A DNA stretch of 54,925 nucleotides. Source: DASPWW01 sp035637595. Its GTDB lineage: Bacteria; Actinomycetota; Thermoleophilia; Solirubrobacterales; 70-9. The stretch is from assembly GCA_035637595.1 (NCBI GenBank), contig DASPWW010000110.1, positions 1 to 54,925 of the forward strand, given 5' to 3'. Within the stretch, counting starts at the first letter, position 1, and each line of letters starts with the position of its first letter. The notes under the pieces were generated by a model, which saw only the letters and a program-made list of their open reading frames with translations, was not told the DNA's origin and ran no database searches. Shown here in pieces: positions 28,784-36,688 of this stretch. A program made the translations under genes and the position numbers.

Positions 28784-28801
28784 GCTGTCGCTCCTGCGTG
28801 G

Positions 28802-30220
28802 TTAGAGGGCTTTCGACGGTGGAGAGAGGGTGTGGAGATCTTCTGGCTTGGTTGATGAAGCCCGGTCAGGGTGAGTCGCGCCCCCGAGAAGCGCACGTGA
28901 CTTGTCGAGGACGCGGTGAGTATCGGAACCGGGCTCGAGCGAGCTCTCGACGCGTCGTATCGCATAGAGGATGGTGCTGTGGTCGCGGTTGAACTCACGG
29001 GCGATCTGGGCGACCGGAAGGCGGGTGAGCTCACGTGAGAGGTAGATCGCGAGCTGGCGCGCACGGACGATTTGCGGCGTACGCCGCGGGGACAAAAGTT
29101 CATCGAGTGAAAGATGAAGCACCGAGCAGACGGCCTCCTGGACGGCGGCGATCGAGGGGGCGCGAGTGGGCGCACCGGGCGGCGGTCTCAGCGGCGCGTC
29201 GGGATGCGGGTGCTGGTCGAATACGCTGCGGACGAGCTCGACGGTGGCCTGGCGGCCCGAGATCGAGCCGAGGGCGACGACGCGAACGAGCGCTCCCTCG
29301 AGCCGCCGGAAGTTGGTGGGGACCCGCGCGGCGATCTCGCGCAGCGCATCGGAGGTGGGAGCATCGCGCTCGTTTGCATCAGCGAGGAGCTCGAGCAGGG
29401 TGATGCGCGTCGGCAGGTCGGGCGGCGTGAGCTCGACCCTAAGCCCCCACTCGAACCGATCGCGGAGTCGCTCGGCGAGGCGGGAGAGCGCCTCTGGGGG
29501 CCGATCGCAGGACAGAACGAGCTGCCCGCCGGCCTCGTAGAGGGCATTGAAGGTGTGGAAGAACTCCTCCTCGGTGTGCGGCTTGTCCTCGAGGAACTGA
29601 ACGTCATCGATCAGCAGGACGTTGAGCCCGCGATAGCGGGCCTTGAAGCGCTCGGCGCCCTTCATGCGCAGCGCGGTCACGAACTCGGCGGTGAAGCGCT
29701 CCGCCGTGGTGTAGCGGACCGTGAGATCGGGCCTGTGGCGACCGAGATAGAGGGAGATCGCGCCCAGCAGGTGCGTCTTGCCAAGCCCCGGCGCCCCGTA
29801 CAGGAAGAGCGGGTTGTAGGCCTCGCCCGGGAGCTCGGCCACGGCGAGCGCCGCCGCGTGCGCGAGCCTGTTTCCGGGCCCGATGACGAAGCGGTCGAAT
29901 GACTGGGTGGGCCGGACGGCGGGCGCCCCGGGAGCGTCCGCTCCGTCTGCGGGCGGTGACGAGCCGGCGGTCAGGAGCCGGACGTGGCTCAGACCGGGAA
30001 TCCGAGCCCGGAGGACCGCCTCGAGGCGCGGCAGGTAGCGGCGCTCGACCCACGACCGCACCGCTTCGGGCGCGCTTACGAATAGCGTCGATCCCCGTGC
30101 CGAGACGGCGCGAAGCGGTTCGAGCCAGAGCTCGAACGTAGTCGGCGGCAGTGACGCCCGAAGGTCCTCGCGCGCACTTTCCCAGGCGCTCGCGAGGTCT
30201 TCAGATAGGGCATCCTGCAC
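28802..30220 (-). CDS. dnaA: Chromosomal replication initiator DnaA
   Basis: DnaA opens the origin and recruits the helicase. The 472-residue protein has domain I (WESAREDLRASLPPTTFELW), a linker, and the AAA+ domain with Walker A LYGAPGLGKTHLL (about 140) and Walker B LLIDDVQFLEDK. Domain IV at the C-terminus contains VRARQLAIYLSRELTRLPVAQIAREFNRDHSTI, split here because of its length: VRARQLAIYLSRELT, then FNRDHSTILYAIRR, the DnaA-box-binding signature. ATG 30220 is the start. It begins a minus-strand run of replication genes and is divergent from rpmH. Confidence 0.95.
   Translation of the reverse strand: MQDALSEDLASAWESAREDLRASLPPTTFELWLEPLRAVSARGSTLFVSAPEAVRSWVERRYLPRLEAVLRARIPGLSHVRLLTAGSSPPADGADAPGAPAVRPTQSFDRFVIGPGNRLAHAAALAVAELPGEAYNPLFLYGAPGLGKTHLLGAISLYLGRHRPDLTVRYTTAERFTAEFVTALRMKGAERFKARYRGLNVLLIDDVQFLEDKPHTEEEFFHTFNALYEAGGQLVLSCDRPPEALSRLAERLRDRFEWGLRVELTPPDLPTRITLLELLADANERDAPTSDALREIAARVPTNFRRLEGALVRVVALGSISGRQATVELVRSVFDQHPHPDAPLRPPPGAPTRAPSIAAVQEAVCSVLHLSLDELLSPRRTPQIVRARQLAIYLSRELTRLPVAQIAREFNRDHSTILYAIRRVESSLEPGSDTHRVLDKSRALLGGATHPDRASSTKPEDLHTLSPPSKAL
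29030..29039. promoter_or_regulatory. parS-core-like palindrome in dnaA
   Basis: CTCACGTGAG inside the domain IV coding region contains TCACGTGA. It is a perfect 10-base palindrome, but the outer bases of the ParB consensus do not match. Confidence 0.3.
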
Positions 30221-30404
30221 TGCGCTCCCGGCTCCTCCCCAGGCTGACTATCGGCGATGTCCGTCCCGATCCTGGTCCTCGCTCCGGCCGCTTCGACCCA
30301 CGATGCCCGGGCTCGGGAGCGGGCGATCATAACGCCGTGCTCGCCGCCTGAAAACCGCCTGCTCGAGGCCAGAGCGCAATTCGCGGGGAAAAAGGCGCGA
30401 CGCG

Positions 30405-30410
30405 TATACT
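30405..30410 (+). promoter_or_regulatory. -10 element of the rpmH promoter
   Basis: TATACT is followed by a 61-base leader to the rpmH ATG. A weak -35 (TTCGCG, 30381-30386) lies 18 bases upstream. The 30221-30471 gap between dnaA and rpmH otherwise shows no DnaA box or gene. Confidence 0.5.
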
Positions 30411-30471
30411 GGCCGTCGCCCAGCGGGCCGCCTCGCCCGCCGGAGTCCACTCGCCGACCCGATCCTCCGAG

Positions 30472-30606
30472 ATGAAGCGCACCTATCAGCCGAAGAAGCG
30501 CAAGCGCGCGCGCACCCACGGCTTCCGGGCCCGGATGCGCACCCGTGGCGGCCGTGCGATCCTCAAGCGTCGCCGTGCCAAGGGGCGCAAGCGGCTGACG
30601 CCGTAA
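30472..30606 (+). CDS. rpmH: 50S ribosomal protein L34
   Basis: 44 residues, the standard length. The product is highly basic, starts MKRTYQPKKRKR and continues HGFRARMRTRGGRAILKRRR, all hallmarks of L34. It binds 23S rRNA in the large subunit. Divergent from dnaA and followed by rnpA, as in nearly all bacterial origin regions. Confidence 0.96.
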   Translation: MKRTYQPKKRKRARTHGFRARMRTRGGRAILKRRRAKGRKRLTP

Positions 30607-30653
30607 GCGGGCCCCGGCGTGGGCTCGGTCGCACGTGTGGCGGTGAGCGCTTA

Positions 30654-31043
30654 GTGGCGCGAGGCGATCGCGAGCCGCCGCGCCGCGGGCGCCTGTCGCG
30701 CAGCGGCGATTTCGAGCGCGCGTACCGCGAGGGCCGTTCGCACGCCAACCGCTACCTGGTCCTGTACGCGTTCCCGCGCCCTGCCGAGGAGGCGGATGGA
30801 GCGCGGCTGGGTGTCTCGGTGGGGCGCAAGGTCGGCGGCGCCGTGGATCGCAACGCGATCAAGCGGGCACTGCGCGAGGCGTTCTGGGCGCTCGCGGACG
30901 ACCTGCCGGCGACGCACGACTTCGTTGTGGTGGCCCGAGCCGACCTTCCAGGTCTGGTCGAGCGTGAGGGTTTGGCGGGCACCCGTGCCTGCCTCGAGGA
31001 GCTGCTGCGCGAGGGCCGCCTGCTCGAGGAGCGTAAAACGTGA
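30654..31043 (+). CDS. rnpA: Ribonuclease P protein component
   Basis: 129 residues. RnpA supports the RNase P ribozyme in tRNA 5' maturation. The conserved parts are a LSRSGDFERAYREGRS start, RLGVSVGRKVGGAVDRNAIKR (the RNR box, given here without its middle: SVGRKVG and RNAIKRALRE), and a basic character throughout. The GTG at 30654 is the start. Its stop overlaps the GTG of yidD (GTGA), so rpmH, rnpA, yidD, yidC, jag and rsmG probably form one transcript. Confidence 0.93.
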   Translation: MARGDREPPRRGRLSRSGDFERAYREGRSHANRYLVLYAFPRPAEEADGARLGVSVGRKVGGAVDRNAIKRALREAFWALADDLPATHDFVVVARADLPGLVEREGLAGTRACLEELLREGRLLEERKT

Positions 31044-31342
31044 AACGGTCGCTTGATCGTGCCCGGGCAGGCGCGGTCGCGTTGCTGCTGCTCCCGCTGC
31101 GCGTCTACCAGCGGTTGATCTCGCCGGCGCTGCCACGCCGCTGCAAGTACCACCCGACCTGCTCCGCCTACGCGGCCGAGGCCCTCCGTGAGCTCGGCCC
31201 GCTGCGCGGCACGATCGTCGCCGCCTGGCGGCTGGCGCGCTGCAACCCGTTCAGCGACGGCGGCTATGACCCGCTCGAGGCGCGGGCCCTGTTCCGTCCT
31301 GCCGAATCGCCGTCCTCGGATAGCCGGAACGCAGCGGCATGA
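31040..31342 (+). CDS. yidD: Membrane protein insertion efficiency factor YidD
   Basis: 100 residues with the family core: a hydrophobic/basic N-terminus, YQRLISPALPRRCKYHPTCS, YAAEAL and the CNPFSDGGYDP ending. YidD is a small peripheral membrane protein that assists YidC-dependent insertion. The three conserved cysteines (two in KYHPTCS-type context, one in RCNPF) are present. GTG 31040 overlaps the rnpA stop, and its own stop overlaps the yidC ATG (ATGA). Confidence 0.93.
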   Translation: MKRSLDRARAGAVALLLLPLRVYQRLISPALPRRCKYHPTCSAYAAEALRELGPLRGTIVAAWRLARCNPFSDGGYDPLEARALFRPAESPSSDSRNAAA

Positions 31343-32073
31343 TCCTGCCGCTCGCGCACATCTTCCAGCCGCTGATCGACGCCGCCGAGGCGGTGCTGAA
31401 GTTCTTCCACGACGATGTCGGAGTCAGCTGGGGGCTCTCGATCGTGCTGCTGACGTTCGTCACGCGGATCGTGATCCTGCCGCTCTCGGTAAAGCAGATT
31501 CGCTCGATGCGCGCGCTGCAGGCCTACCAGCCGCAGATCAAGGAGATCCAGGAGAAGTACAAGGACGATCGCCAGCGCCTCCAGCGCGAGCTGATGGGCT
31601 TCTACCAGGAGAACAAGATCAACCCATTCGCGTCCTGCGTCCCGCTGTTGCTTCAGATCCCGGTCTTCATCTCGCTCTACGCGTTGCTGCGCGGGTCGAG
31701 CTTCAAGGAGGACGTCGGAAGCGCCGGCTTCCTGTTCATCCCCAACCTGACGGAGGCCGCGACGGGCGCCGTGCTCGCGACCCTGATCGTCCTCTTCATC
31801 GCCACCCAGCTCGGCGCGGGCATGGTGATGGCCGCGACCGCCGACCGCCAGCAGCGGATCCTGATGTTCGCGCTGCCGCTGATCATCGTCCCGTTCATCG
31901 TCCGCTTCCCGGCGGGACTGGTCGTCTACTGGATCACGACCAACGTCTGGACTCTGGGTCAGCAGTACGTCGTCAAGCGGGTCCTCCCAGCGCCCGACCA
32001 GCCGACCCCCGAGCAGGTCAAGGCGGTCAAGCCGCCCCCGCCCCCGCCCCGCAAGCGCAAGCGCAGGCGCTAG
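31339..32073 (+). CDS. yidC: Membrane protein insertase YidC/Oxa1
   Basis: 244 residues with about five membrane helices, the short Gram-positive type without a large periplasmic domain. The first helix region (VSWGLSIVLLTFVTRIVILPLS) contains the conserved arginine of the hydrophilic groove. A cytosolic helical hairpin (QAYQPQIKEIQEKYKDDRQ) and NPFASCVPLLLQIPVFISLY follow. The C-terminal tail is proline- then Lys/Arg-rich (PPPPPPRKRKRRR) and may contact ribosomes. It inserts and folds membrane proteins with or without SecYEG. It sits between yidD and jag. Confidence 0.93.
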   Translation: MILPLAHIFQPLIDAAEAVLKFFHDDVGVSWGLSIVLLTFVTRIVILPLSVKQIRSMRALQAYQPQIKEIQEKYKDDRQRLQRELMGFYQENKINPFASCVPLLLQIPVFISLYALLRGSSFKEDVGSAGFLFIPNLTEAATGAVLATLIVLFIATQLGAGMVMAATADRQQRILMFALPLIIVPFIVRFPAGLVVYWITTNVWTLGQQYVVKRVLPAPDQPTPEQVKAVKPPPPPPRKRKRRR

Positions 32074-32077
32074 CGCG

Positions 32078-32566
32078 ATGGCCGACGACGGGACGACGCA
32101 GGATCTGCCGGCGACCGCGGCGGGCCGGGTGCAGGCAATCGTCGAGCGCGTCGTTGCCAACCTCCAGCTCGACGCGACGGTCGAGATGGAGGAGGACGAC
32201 GCGGCGATCACCGCCCGGGTCGAGGGCGAGGAGCTGGGCCTGCTGATCGGGCGCCGGGGCCAGACCATCGATGCGCTTCAGCTGATCTGTTACCGGGCGG
32301 CATTCCGGGGGCTCAAGGAGCGCAAGCGCGTCGTCGTCGACGCCGCGGGCTACCGCGAACGCCAGCGCGAGATCCTCGAACGCCAGGCCGACCAGGCCGC
32401 GGAGCGAGCGCTGAAGCGCGGGCGCCCGATGGACCTCGAGCCGATGACGGCGCAGGAGCGCCGTGTGATCCACGATCGGCTGAAGGACCGCGCCGGCGTC
32501 GAGACCTACAGCGAGGGTGACGAGCCCGAGCGCTTCGTGGTCGTCGCGCCGCTGCTCTCCGAGTGA
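32078..32566 (+). CDS. jag: RNA-binding protein KhpB/Jag (KH-R3H)
   Basis: 162 residues. A KH domain (EELGLLIGRRGQTIDALQLI) is followed by an R3H domain with RRVIHDRLKD at the C-terminus. The protein binds RNA and affects cell division and envelope homeostasis in Firmicutes; the N-terminal Jag domain is absent, as in actinobacterial forms. It follows yidC after 4 bases and overlaps rsmG through GTGA, in the usual order. Confidence 0.93.
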   Translation: MADDGTTQDLPATAAGRVQAIVERVVANLQLDATVEMEEDDAAITARVEGEELGLLIGRRGQTIDALQLICYRAAFRGLKERKRVVVDAAGYRERQREILERQADQAAERALKRGRPMDLEPMTAQERRVIHDRLKDRAGVETYSEGDEPERFVVVAPLLSE

Positions 32567-33303
32567 GCGACCGCCGCGACGCCGCGGACCGCCCGCCCCC
32601 GAACCGAAGCGAACCGGCCCTTGCTTCCCCCGTCCTCGCGCTCGCCGAACCGGCCCGCGAGGCGATCGCCCGCATCGTCGACCTGCTCGCGGCCGATCGC
32701 GCGGCGCCGAGCTCGGTCCGCGATCCCGCCGACGCGTGGCGCGTCCACGTGGCAGACAGCCTCGCCGGGCTCGGCTTCGAGCAGCTCGCGACCGCCACGG
32801 CGATCGCCGACGTGGGCGCCGGCGCCGGGTTCCCGGGCCTCGTCCTCGCGGCAGCGCTGCCCGGCGCTCGCGTGGATCTCGTCGAGTCGGTGTCGCGCAA
32901 GTGCGAGTTCATGCGCCACGCGATTGACGTCGCCGGAATCTCCAACGCGCGCGTCGTCTGCGAGCGCTCCGAGGACTGGGCAAATGGTGAGGGCCGCGAG
33001 GCCTACGACGCGGTGACCGCGCGCGCGGTCGGCAGGCTCTCGACGCTCGCCGAGCTCGCCTCGCCGCTGCTGCGCGATGGGGGCGTGCTGGTCGCCTGGA
33101 AGGGGCGCCGCGACCCCGGCGAGGAGGCCGAGCTCGAGCGCGCCGCGCCCCAGCTTGCGATCGAGCCGCTCGAGGTCCGCTACGTCGGCCCCTACGCGGG
33201 CAGCCGCCACCGTCACCTCCACCTGATGCGCAAGCGCGGTCCCACGCCCGAGCGCCTGCCACGGCGGCCCGGGATCGCGAAGAAGCGGCCGTTCGGGGCG
33301 TAG
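32563..33303 (+). CDS. rsmG: 16S rRNA (guanine527-N7)-methyltransferase
   Basis: 246 residues. RsmG/GidB methylates G527 of 16S rRNA. The SAM-binding motif IADVGAGAGFPGLVLA lies near residue 87, with HVADSLAG before it, ESVSRKCEFMRHA after, and an RAVGRLSTLAELA motif further on. Its activity affects streptomycin susceptibility in other bacteria. GTG 32563 overlaps the jag stop. A basic tail ends the protein. It is followed by a 107-base gap and then parAB. Confidence 0.93.
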   Translation: MSDRRDAADRPPPNRSEPALASPVLALAEPAREAIARIVDLLAADRAAPSSVRDPADAWRVHVADSLAGLGFEQLATATAIADVGAGAGFPGLVLAAALPGARVDLVESVSRKCEFMRHAIDVAGISNARVVCERSEDWANGEGREAYDAVTARAVGRLSTLAELASPLLRDGGVLVAWKGRRDPGEEAELERAAPQLAIEPLEVRYVGPYAGSRHRHLHLMRKRGPTPERLPRRPGIAKKRPFGA

Positions 33304-33364
33304 CCTGCGCGCCGGTCGCCGCCCCACGCCGCAAACTGCGCAAAACCGTCGCGGGTCGGTCGCC

Positions 33365-33374
33365 GTCACGTGAC
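33365..33374. promoter_or_regulatory. parS-core-like palindrome upstream of parA
   Basis: GTCACGTGAC is a perfect palindrome 36 bases before the parA ATG and contains TCACGTGA, the inner core of parS. A ParB- or ParA-binding autoregulatory operator is possible. The outer consensus bases are not kept. Confidence 0.4.
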
Positions 33375-33394
33375 TAGCCAGCCGCACCGGTGAC

Positions 33395-33400
33395 TAACCT
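33395..33400 (+). promoter_or_regulatory. -10-like element before parA
   Basis: TAACCT ends 10 bases before ATG 33411 with no SD in between, fitting a leaderless parA message. If translation instead starts at GTG 33390 the element would be within the gene. Confidence 0.35.
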
Positions 33401-33410
33401 GCGCCGCGGC

Positions 33411-34169
33411 ATGGGATCCGTCTACGCGATCGCGAACCAGAAGGGTGGGGTCGGAAAGACCACCACTGCGGTGAACATGGGAGCGTGCGTCGCCACCGCG
33501 GGGCGTCAGACGCTGCTCGTAGATCTCGACCAGCAGTGCAATGCGACCGTCGCCCTGGGGATCGGCCGCGACACGACCCCCTCCTCCTATGAGTGCCTGA
33601 CCGGCGAGGTCTCGGTCGCCGAGGCGGCGCGCCCGGCGGGGCCCGACAACCTCTGGGTCGTCCCGGCGAGCCGCGACCTCGGCGGCGCGTCGGTGGAGCT
33701 GCCCCGGATCGAGGGCTCGGAGACACGGCTGCGGGAGATGCTGGGCCCGGTTCGCGAGCGATTCGACTGCACGCTGCTCGACTGCCCGCCGTCGCTGGGC
33801 CCGGTCACCGTCAACGCGCTCGTCGCCGCCGACCGCGTCATCGTCCCCGTCCAGGCCGAGTACCTGGCGCTCGAGGGGCTGGTCCAGTTCATGGACACGC
33901 TGGGGCTGATCCGCCGCGAGCTCAACCCGGCGCTCGTGCTGACCGGCGTGGTGATCACGATGGCCGATGAGCGCACCCGGTTGTCCCAGGACGTCGAGCA
34001 CGAGCTTCGGCAGCACTTCCCCGAGCTCGTCTTCCGCACCGTGATCCCGCGCAGCGTCCGCGTCGCCGAGGCGCCGAGCTTCGGCGTGCCGGTGGTCACG
34101 CACGCACCCAACTCCCCGGGATCGTCGGCCTACCACGAGCTGGCCAGGGAGGTGACGGAGCGTGGCTAG
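33411..34169 (+). CDS. parA: Chromosome partitioning ATPase ParA (Soj)
   Basis: 252 residues. ParA is a dimerising ATPase whose gradients move ParB-parS complexes. The deviant Walker A NQKGGVGKTTT (9-19) with its signature lysine, LLVDLDQQCNAT (Walker A') and LLDCPPSLGPVT (Walker B) are intact. It ends with SFGVPVVTHAPNSPG. ATG 33411 is chosen because family members begin just before IANQKGG; GTG 33390 would add seven residues. parB starts inside its last codons. Confidence 0.94.
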   Translation: MGSVYAIANQKGGVGKTTTAVNMGACVATAGRQTLLVDLDQQCNATVALGIGRDTTPSSYECLTGEVSVAEAARPAGPDNLWVVPASRDLGGASVELPRIEGSETRLREMLGPVRERFDCTLLDCPPSLGPVTVNALVAADRVIVPVQAEYLALEGLVQFMDTLGLIRRELNPALVLTGVVITMADERTRLSQDVEHELRQHFPELVFRTVIPRSVRVAEAPSFGVPVVTHAPNSPGSSAYHELAREVTERG

Positions 34170-35037
34170 CGCCGCCCGTGCCAGGCGCGGGATGGGCCGC
34201 GGCCTGGCCGCGATCCTGCCCGAGACCCCCGACCAGGCGAGCGAGCTGCGCGAGCTGCCGGTCGACCTGATTCGCCCGAACCCGGCCCAGCCGCGTTCAC
34301 GCTTCGATCCGGAGTCGATCTCCGAGCTCGCGCACTCGATCGCCGCCGCGGGAATCGTCCAGCCGCTGATCGTGCGCCCGCTCGCCAACGGCAGCTACGA
34401 GCTCGTCGCCGGCGAGCGCCGCTGGCGAGCGGCGCGGGAGGCCGGACTTGCGGATGTCCCGGCGGTGGTCCGCGACGAGGGCGAATCCGAGCGCCTCCAG
34501 ACGGCGCTGATCGAGAACATGGCGCGCGAGGACCTCAATCCCGTCGACGAAGCCCGAGCCTGCGCCGCACTGGTCGAGGACCTCGGGCTCACCAAGGAGG
34601 AGCTGGCGCGCCGCGTGGGGCGGAGCCGCGCCGCGGTCTCGAACCTGATCCGGTTGCTCGATCTGCCCGACCAGGCGCTCGAGCTGCTGCGCTCGGGAGA
34701 GCTCAGCGAGGGCCACGGCCGCGCGGTCCTCCAGGCGCGCGGCGCGGACGCCCGCCGCCGCCTCGCGCGTGACGCGGCGAAGCACGGATGGTCGGTGCGC
34801 GACACCGAGCGCAGCGCCCAGCAGCTGGTCGCGCGCGACGGCGCAAAGCGGCGCCGAGGTGGTAGGCGCAGCGCCGACGAGGCCGCCGCGATTACCGAGG
34901 CCGAGGACGTCCTGGAAGCGGCGCTGCGCCGCGATGTCCGGGTCCGGGCCAACAGGGAGGGCCTCAAGGCCGAACTGGTGTTCGCTGACCTCGATGACGT
35001 CCGCGAGCTCGCCCGCCGCCTCGTGGCCCGCCTCTAG
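34162..35037 (+). CDS. parB: Chromosome partitioning protein ParB (Spo0J), CTPase/DNA-binding
   Basis: 291 residues. ParB binds parS, uses CTP to clamp and slide on DNA, and is moved by ParA. The N-terminal ParA-interacting stretch is basic (RARRGMGRGLAAIL). The CTP-binding motif ERRWRAAREAG and ENMAREDLNPVDEA are intact, followed by a helix-turn-helix (KEELARRVGRSRAAVSNLIR) and a C-terminal dimerisation domain. GTG 34162 overlaps the parA stop by 8 bases. Its sites in this window would be parS; only degenerate cores were seen. Confidence 0.94.
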   Translation: MASAARARRGMGRGLAAILPETPDQASELRELPVDLIRPNPAQPRSRFDPESISELAHSIAAAGIVQPLIVRPLANGSYELVAGERRWRAAREAGLADVPAVVRDEGESERLQTALIENMAREDLNPVDEARACAALVEDLGLTKEELARRVGRSRAAVSNLIRLLDLPDQALELLRSGELSEGHGRAVLQARGADARRRLARDAAKHGWSVRDTERSAQQLVARDGAKRRRGGRRSADEAAAITEAEDVLEAALRRDVRVRANREGLKAELVFADLDDVRELARRLVARL

Positions 35038-35052
35038 AATGACTACGCCTCG

Positions 35053-35126
<74 letters not shown>

Positions 35127-35180
35127 TCGCGTCCAGCGGGACACCGAGGGCCGGCGCGCCCGGACGGGGCTGCATGGACC

Positions 35181-36134
35181 GTGATGACTGTGTCGCGGCA
35201 AGCGTTTGCCTGTAAGACTTCGCCGACGCGTCCCGCCGCCCTAGTGCTCTCGATCGCGATCGTCGCCGGCATCCTTGCCGCATCGACGACTGGCGCCCTC
35301 GCGCACGATCCGAAGGCCGCCAACTCCGTCGACCTCACGCGACTTCCGCTCGGCGACGGACACGTCAGCACCACCACTCCGGCGCAGGGCTGGATCTACG
35401 CGTGCGGGATCGGGACGGGGGGCGGCGCCTTTCAGGACGGGCCGTGGATCCACTCCGACGGGACGTTCGATCTCACGGCCAAGGCCGTCGTCGACGGCGC
35501 CGTGACATGGCCGGGCTCGGTGTCGATCACCACCTCCGGCTCGACCCGCAACATCGTCTCCAACGGGCTTCCGTCGCCGAACGAGCCGACCGGGATCTTC
35601 CCGATCCAGTCGACCGACGACGCCTACCAGTACGACCGAAACCCGAACACGATCACGGCCCAGAGCGTCAACCTGTCGCTGGCCGCCGACCCCCAGGTGG
35701 CGGCGACGCCGCACTGCATCCAGGGCGAGGTCGGGATCGCGAAGAACGGCGTCCCGATCTTCGATGGCCTAGACGCCGGCTCCCGCGACGCGGTCGCGCA
35801 CGAGATCCAGGACAGCTGCTCAGGGCATCCCCAGCAGTCCGGCGTCTACCACTACCACTCGCTGCCGAGCTGCCTCAACTACGGGCACTCGAAGAAGAAG
35901 CACTCGAAGCTCATCGGCTGGGCGCTCGACGGATTCCCGATCTTCGGACCGCGCGGAAAGAACGGCAGCCTGCTGACCGACGAGGACCTCGACGTCTGCC
36001 ACGGCGAGTTCGGCAAGGTCAAGATCGGGGGCAAGACCGTGCGCACCTACCACTACCACGCGACCTACGAGTACCCCTACACGCTGGGCTGCTTCGCCGG
36101 GACGCCGGTCCAGGCCGGCCCCGGGATGCCCTAG
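35181..36134 (+). CDS. Secreted YHYH-domain protein
   Basis: 317 residues. A signal peptide is likely (basic start, hydrophobic AALVLSIAIVAGILAAS and an ALA cleavage site near 41). The mature part is beta-rich and shows two YHYH motifs: VYHYHSLPSC (about 223) and TYHYHATYEYPYTLGC (about 292), with paired cysteines and IGWALDGFPIFG between them. PF14240-type YHYH proteins are extracellular and of unknown role, possibly metal-binding. No partner gene is apparent. GTG 35181 or the adjacent ATG 35184 could be the start. Confidence 0.83.
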   Translation: MMTVSRQAFACKTSPTRPAALVLSIAIVAGILAASTTGALAHDPKAANSVDLTRLPLGDGHVSTTTPAQGWIYACGIGTGGGAFQDGPWIHSDGTFDLTAKAVVDGAVTWPGSVSITTSGSTRNIVSNGLPSPNEPTGIFPIQSTDDAYQYDRNPNTITAQSVNLSLAADPQVAATPHCIQGEVGIAKNGVPIFDGLDAGSRDAVAHEIQDSCSGHPQQSGVYHYHSLPSCLNYGHSKKKHSKLIGWALDGFPIFGPRGKNGSLLTDEDLDVCHGEFGKVKIGGKTVRTYHYHATYEYPYTLGCFAGTPVQAGPGMP

Positions 36135-36142
36135 ATGGCCCA

Positions 36143-36592
36143 CTAGCTCGCGGCGCTCGGCTCCTTGGCCCGGTTCTCCGCCGCCTCGGTCATCGCGTCG
36201 AGCGAGGCCGCGAGCCAGCGGCGAAAATAGATCCGCCCCGCGGTGGCGTCGAAGACCTTGTAGGCGAGCCCGCCGGGGTCCATTCCCATGCGCCCGTCGA
36301 CGAATGTGCCTCCCTGGGCCTCGGTGAGGCCGAAGCGCACAAAGGTCCCGGTGTTGACGCAGTGGATCCGAAACTCTTCGGGCTCCTGCATCGACTCGAT
36401 TCGCAGGTCCATCTCGTCATTCCCGAACGGCGTCCGCGTCACCTGGCGGTAGTTGCATCCCTCGCCCAGCTCGTCGCACTCGATCTCGACGACGCGCGGC
36501 CACCACTCGGGATGGCGCTCGACGTCGGCGATCAGGTTCCAGACGACCTCGACGGGGGCCTCGATGTAGGCCTGGTTTCGACAGTCGGACAC
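36143..36592 (-). CDS. SRPBCC / polyketide-cyclase-like protein
   Basis: 149 residues of the START/Bet v1-like SRPBCC fold: EAPVEVVWNLIADVERHPEWWPRV at the N-terminus is the usual helix-grip opening (shown here in part: APVEVVWNLIADV and HPEWWPRV). The middle consists of beta-strands and the C-terminus is a long helix (RRWLAASLDAMTEAAENRA). Such proteins bind lipids or small hydrophobic molecules, or cyclise aromatics. The ligand is unknown. It is convergent with the YHYH gene and divergent from the nuclease gene at 36689. Confidence 0.78.
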   Translation of the reverse strand: MSDCRNQAYIEAPVEVVWNLIADVERHPEWWPRVVEIECDELGEGCNYRQVTRTPFGNDEMDLRIESMQEPEEFRIHCVNTGTFVRFGLTEAQGGTFVDGRMGMDPGGLAYKVFDATAGRIYFRRWLAASLDAMTEAAENRAKEPSAAS

Positions 36593-36630
36593 TGGTTCTG
36601 GATTGTCTCAGGGTCGCGCGGCGGACCTCG

Positions 36631-36658
36631 TTGAGCGCCCCCGGGTCGCACCTATAAT
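36631..36658 (+). promoter_or_regulatory. Sigma70-type promoter of the bifunctional nuclease gene
   Basis: TTGAGC (36631-36636) and a perfect TATAAT (36653-36658) are separated by 16 bases. Transcription would begin about 23 bases before ATG 36689. Confidence 0.6.
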
Positions 36659-36688
36659 GGCCCGAGCCCCACAGCCGGGACTTTCACG

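Noticed and set aside
33360..33376. Canonical parS site before parA
   Set aside because: Only the inner 8 of 16 consensus bases match, so it is listed as a degenerate candidate.
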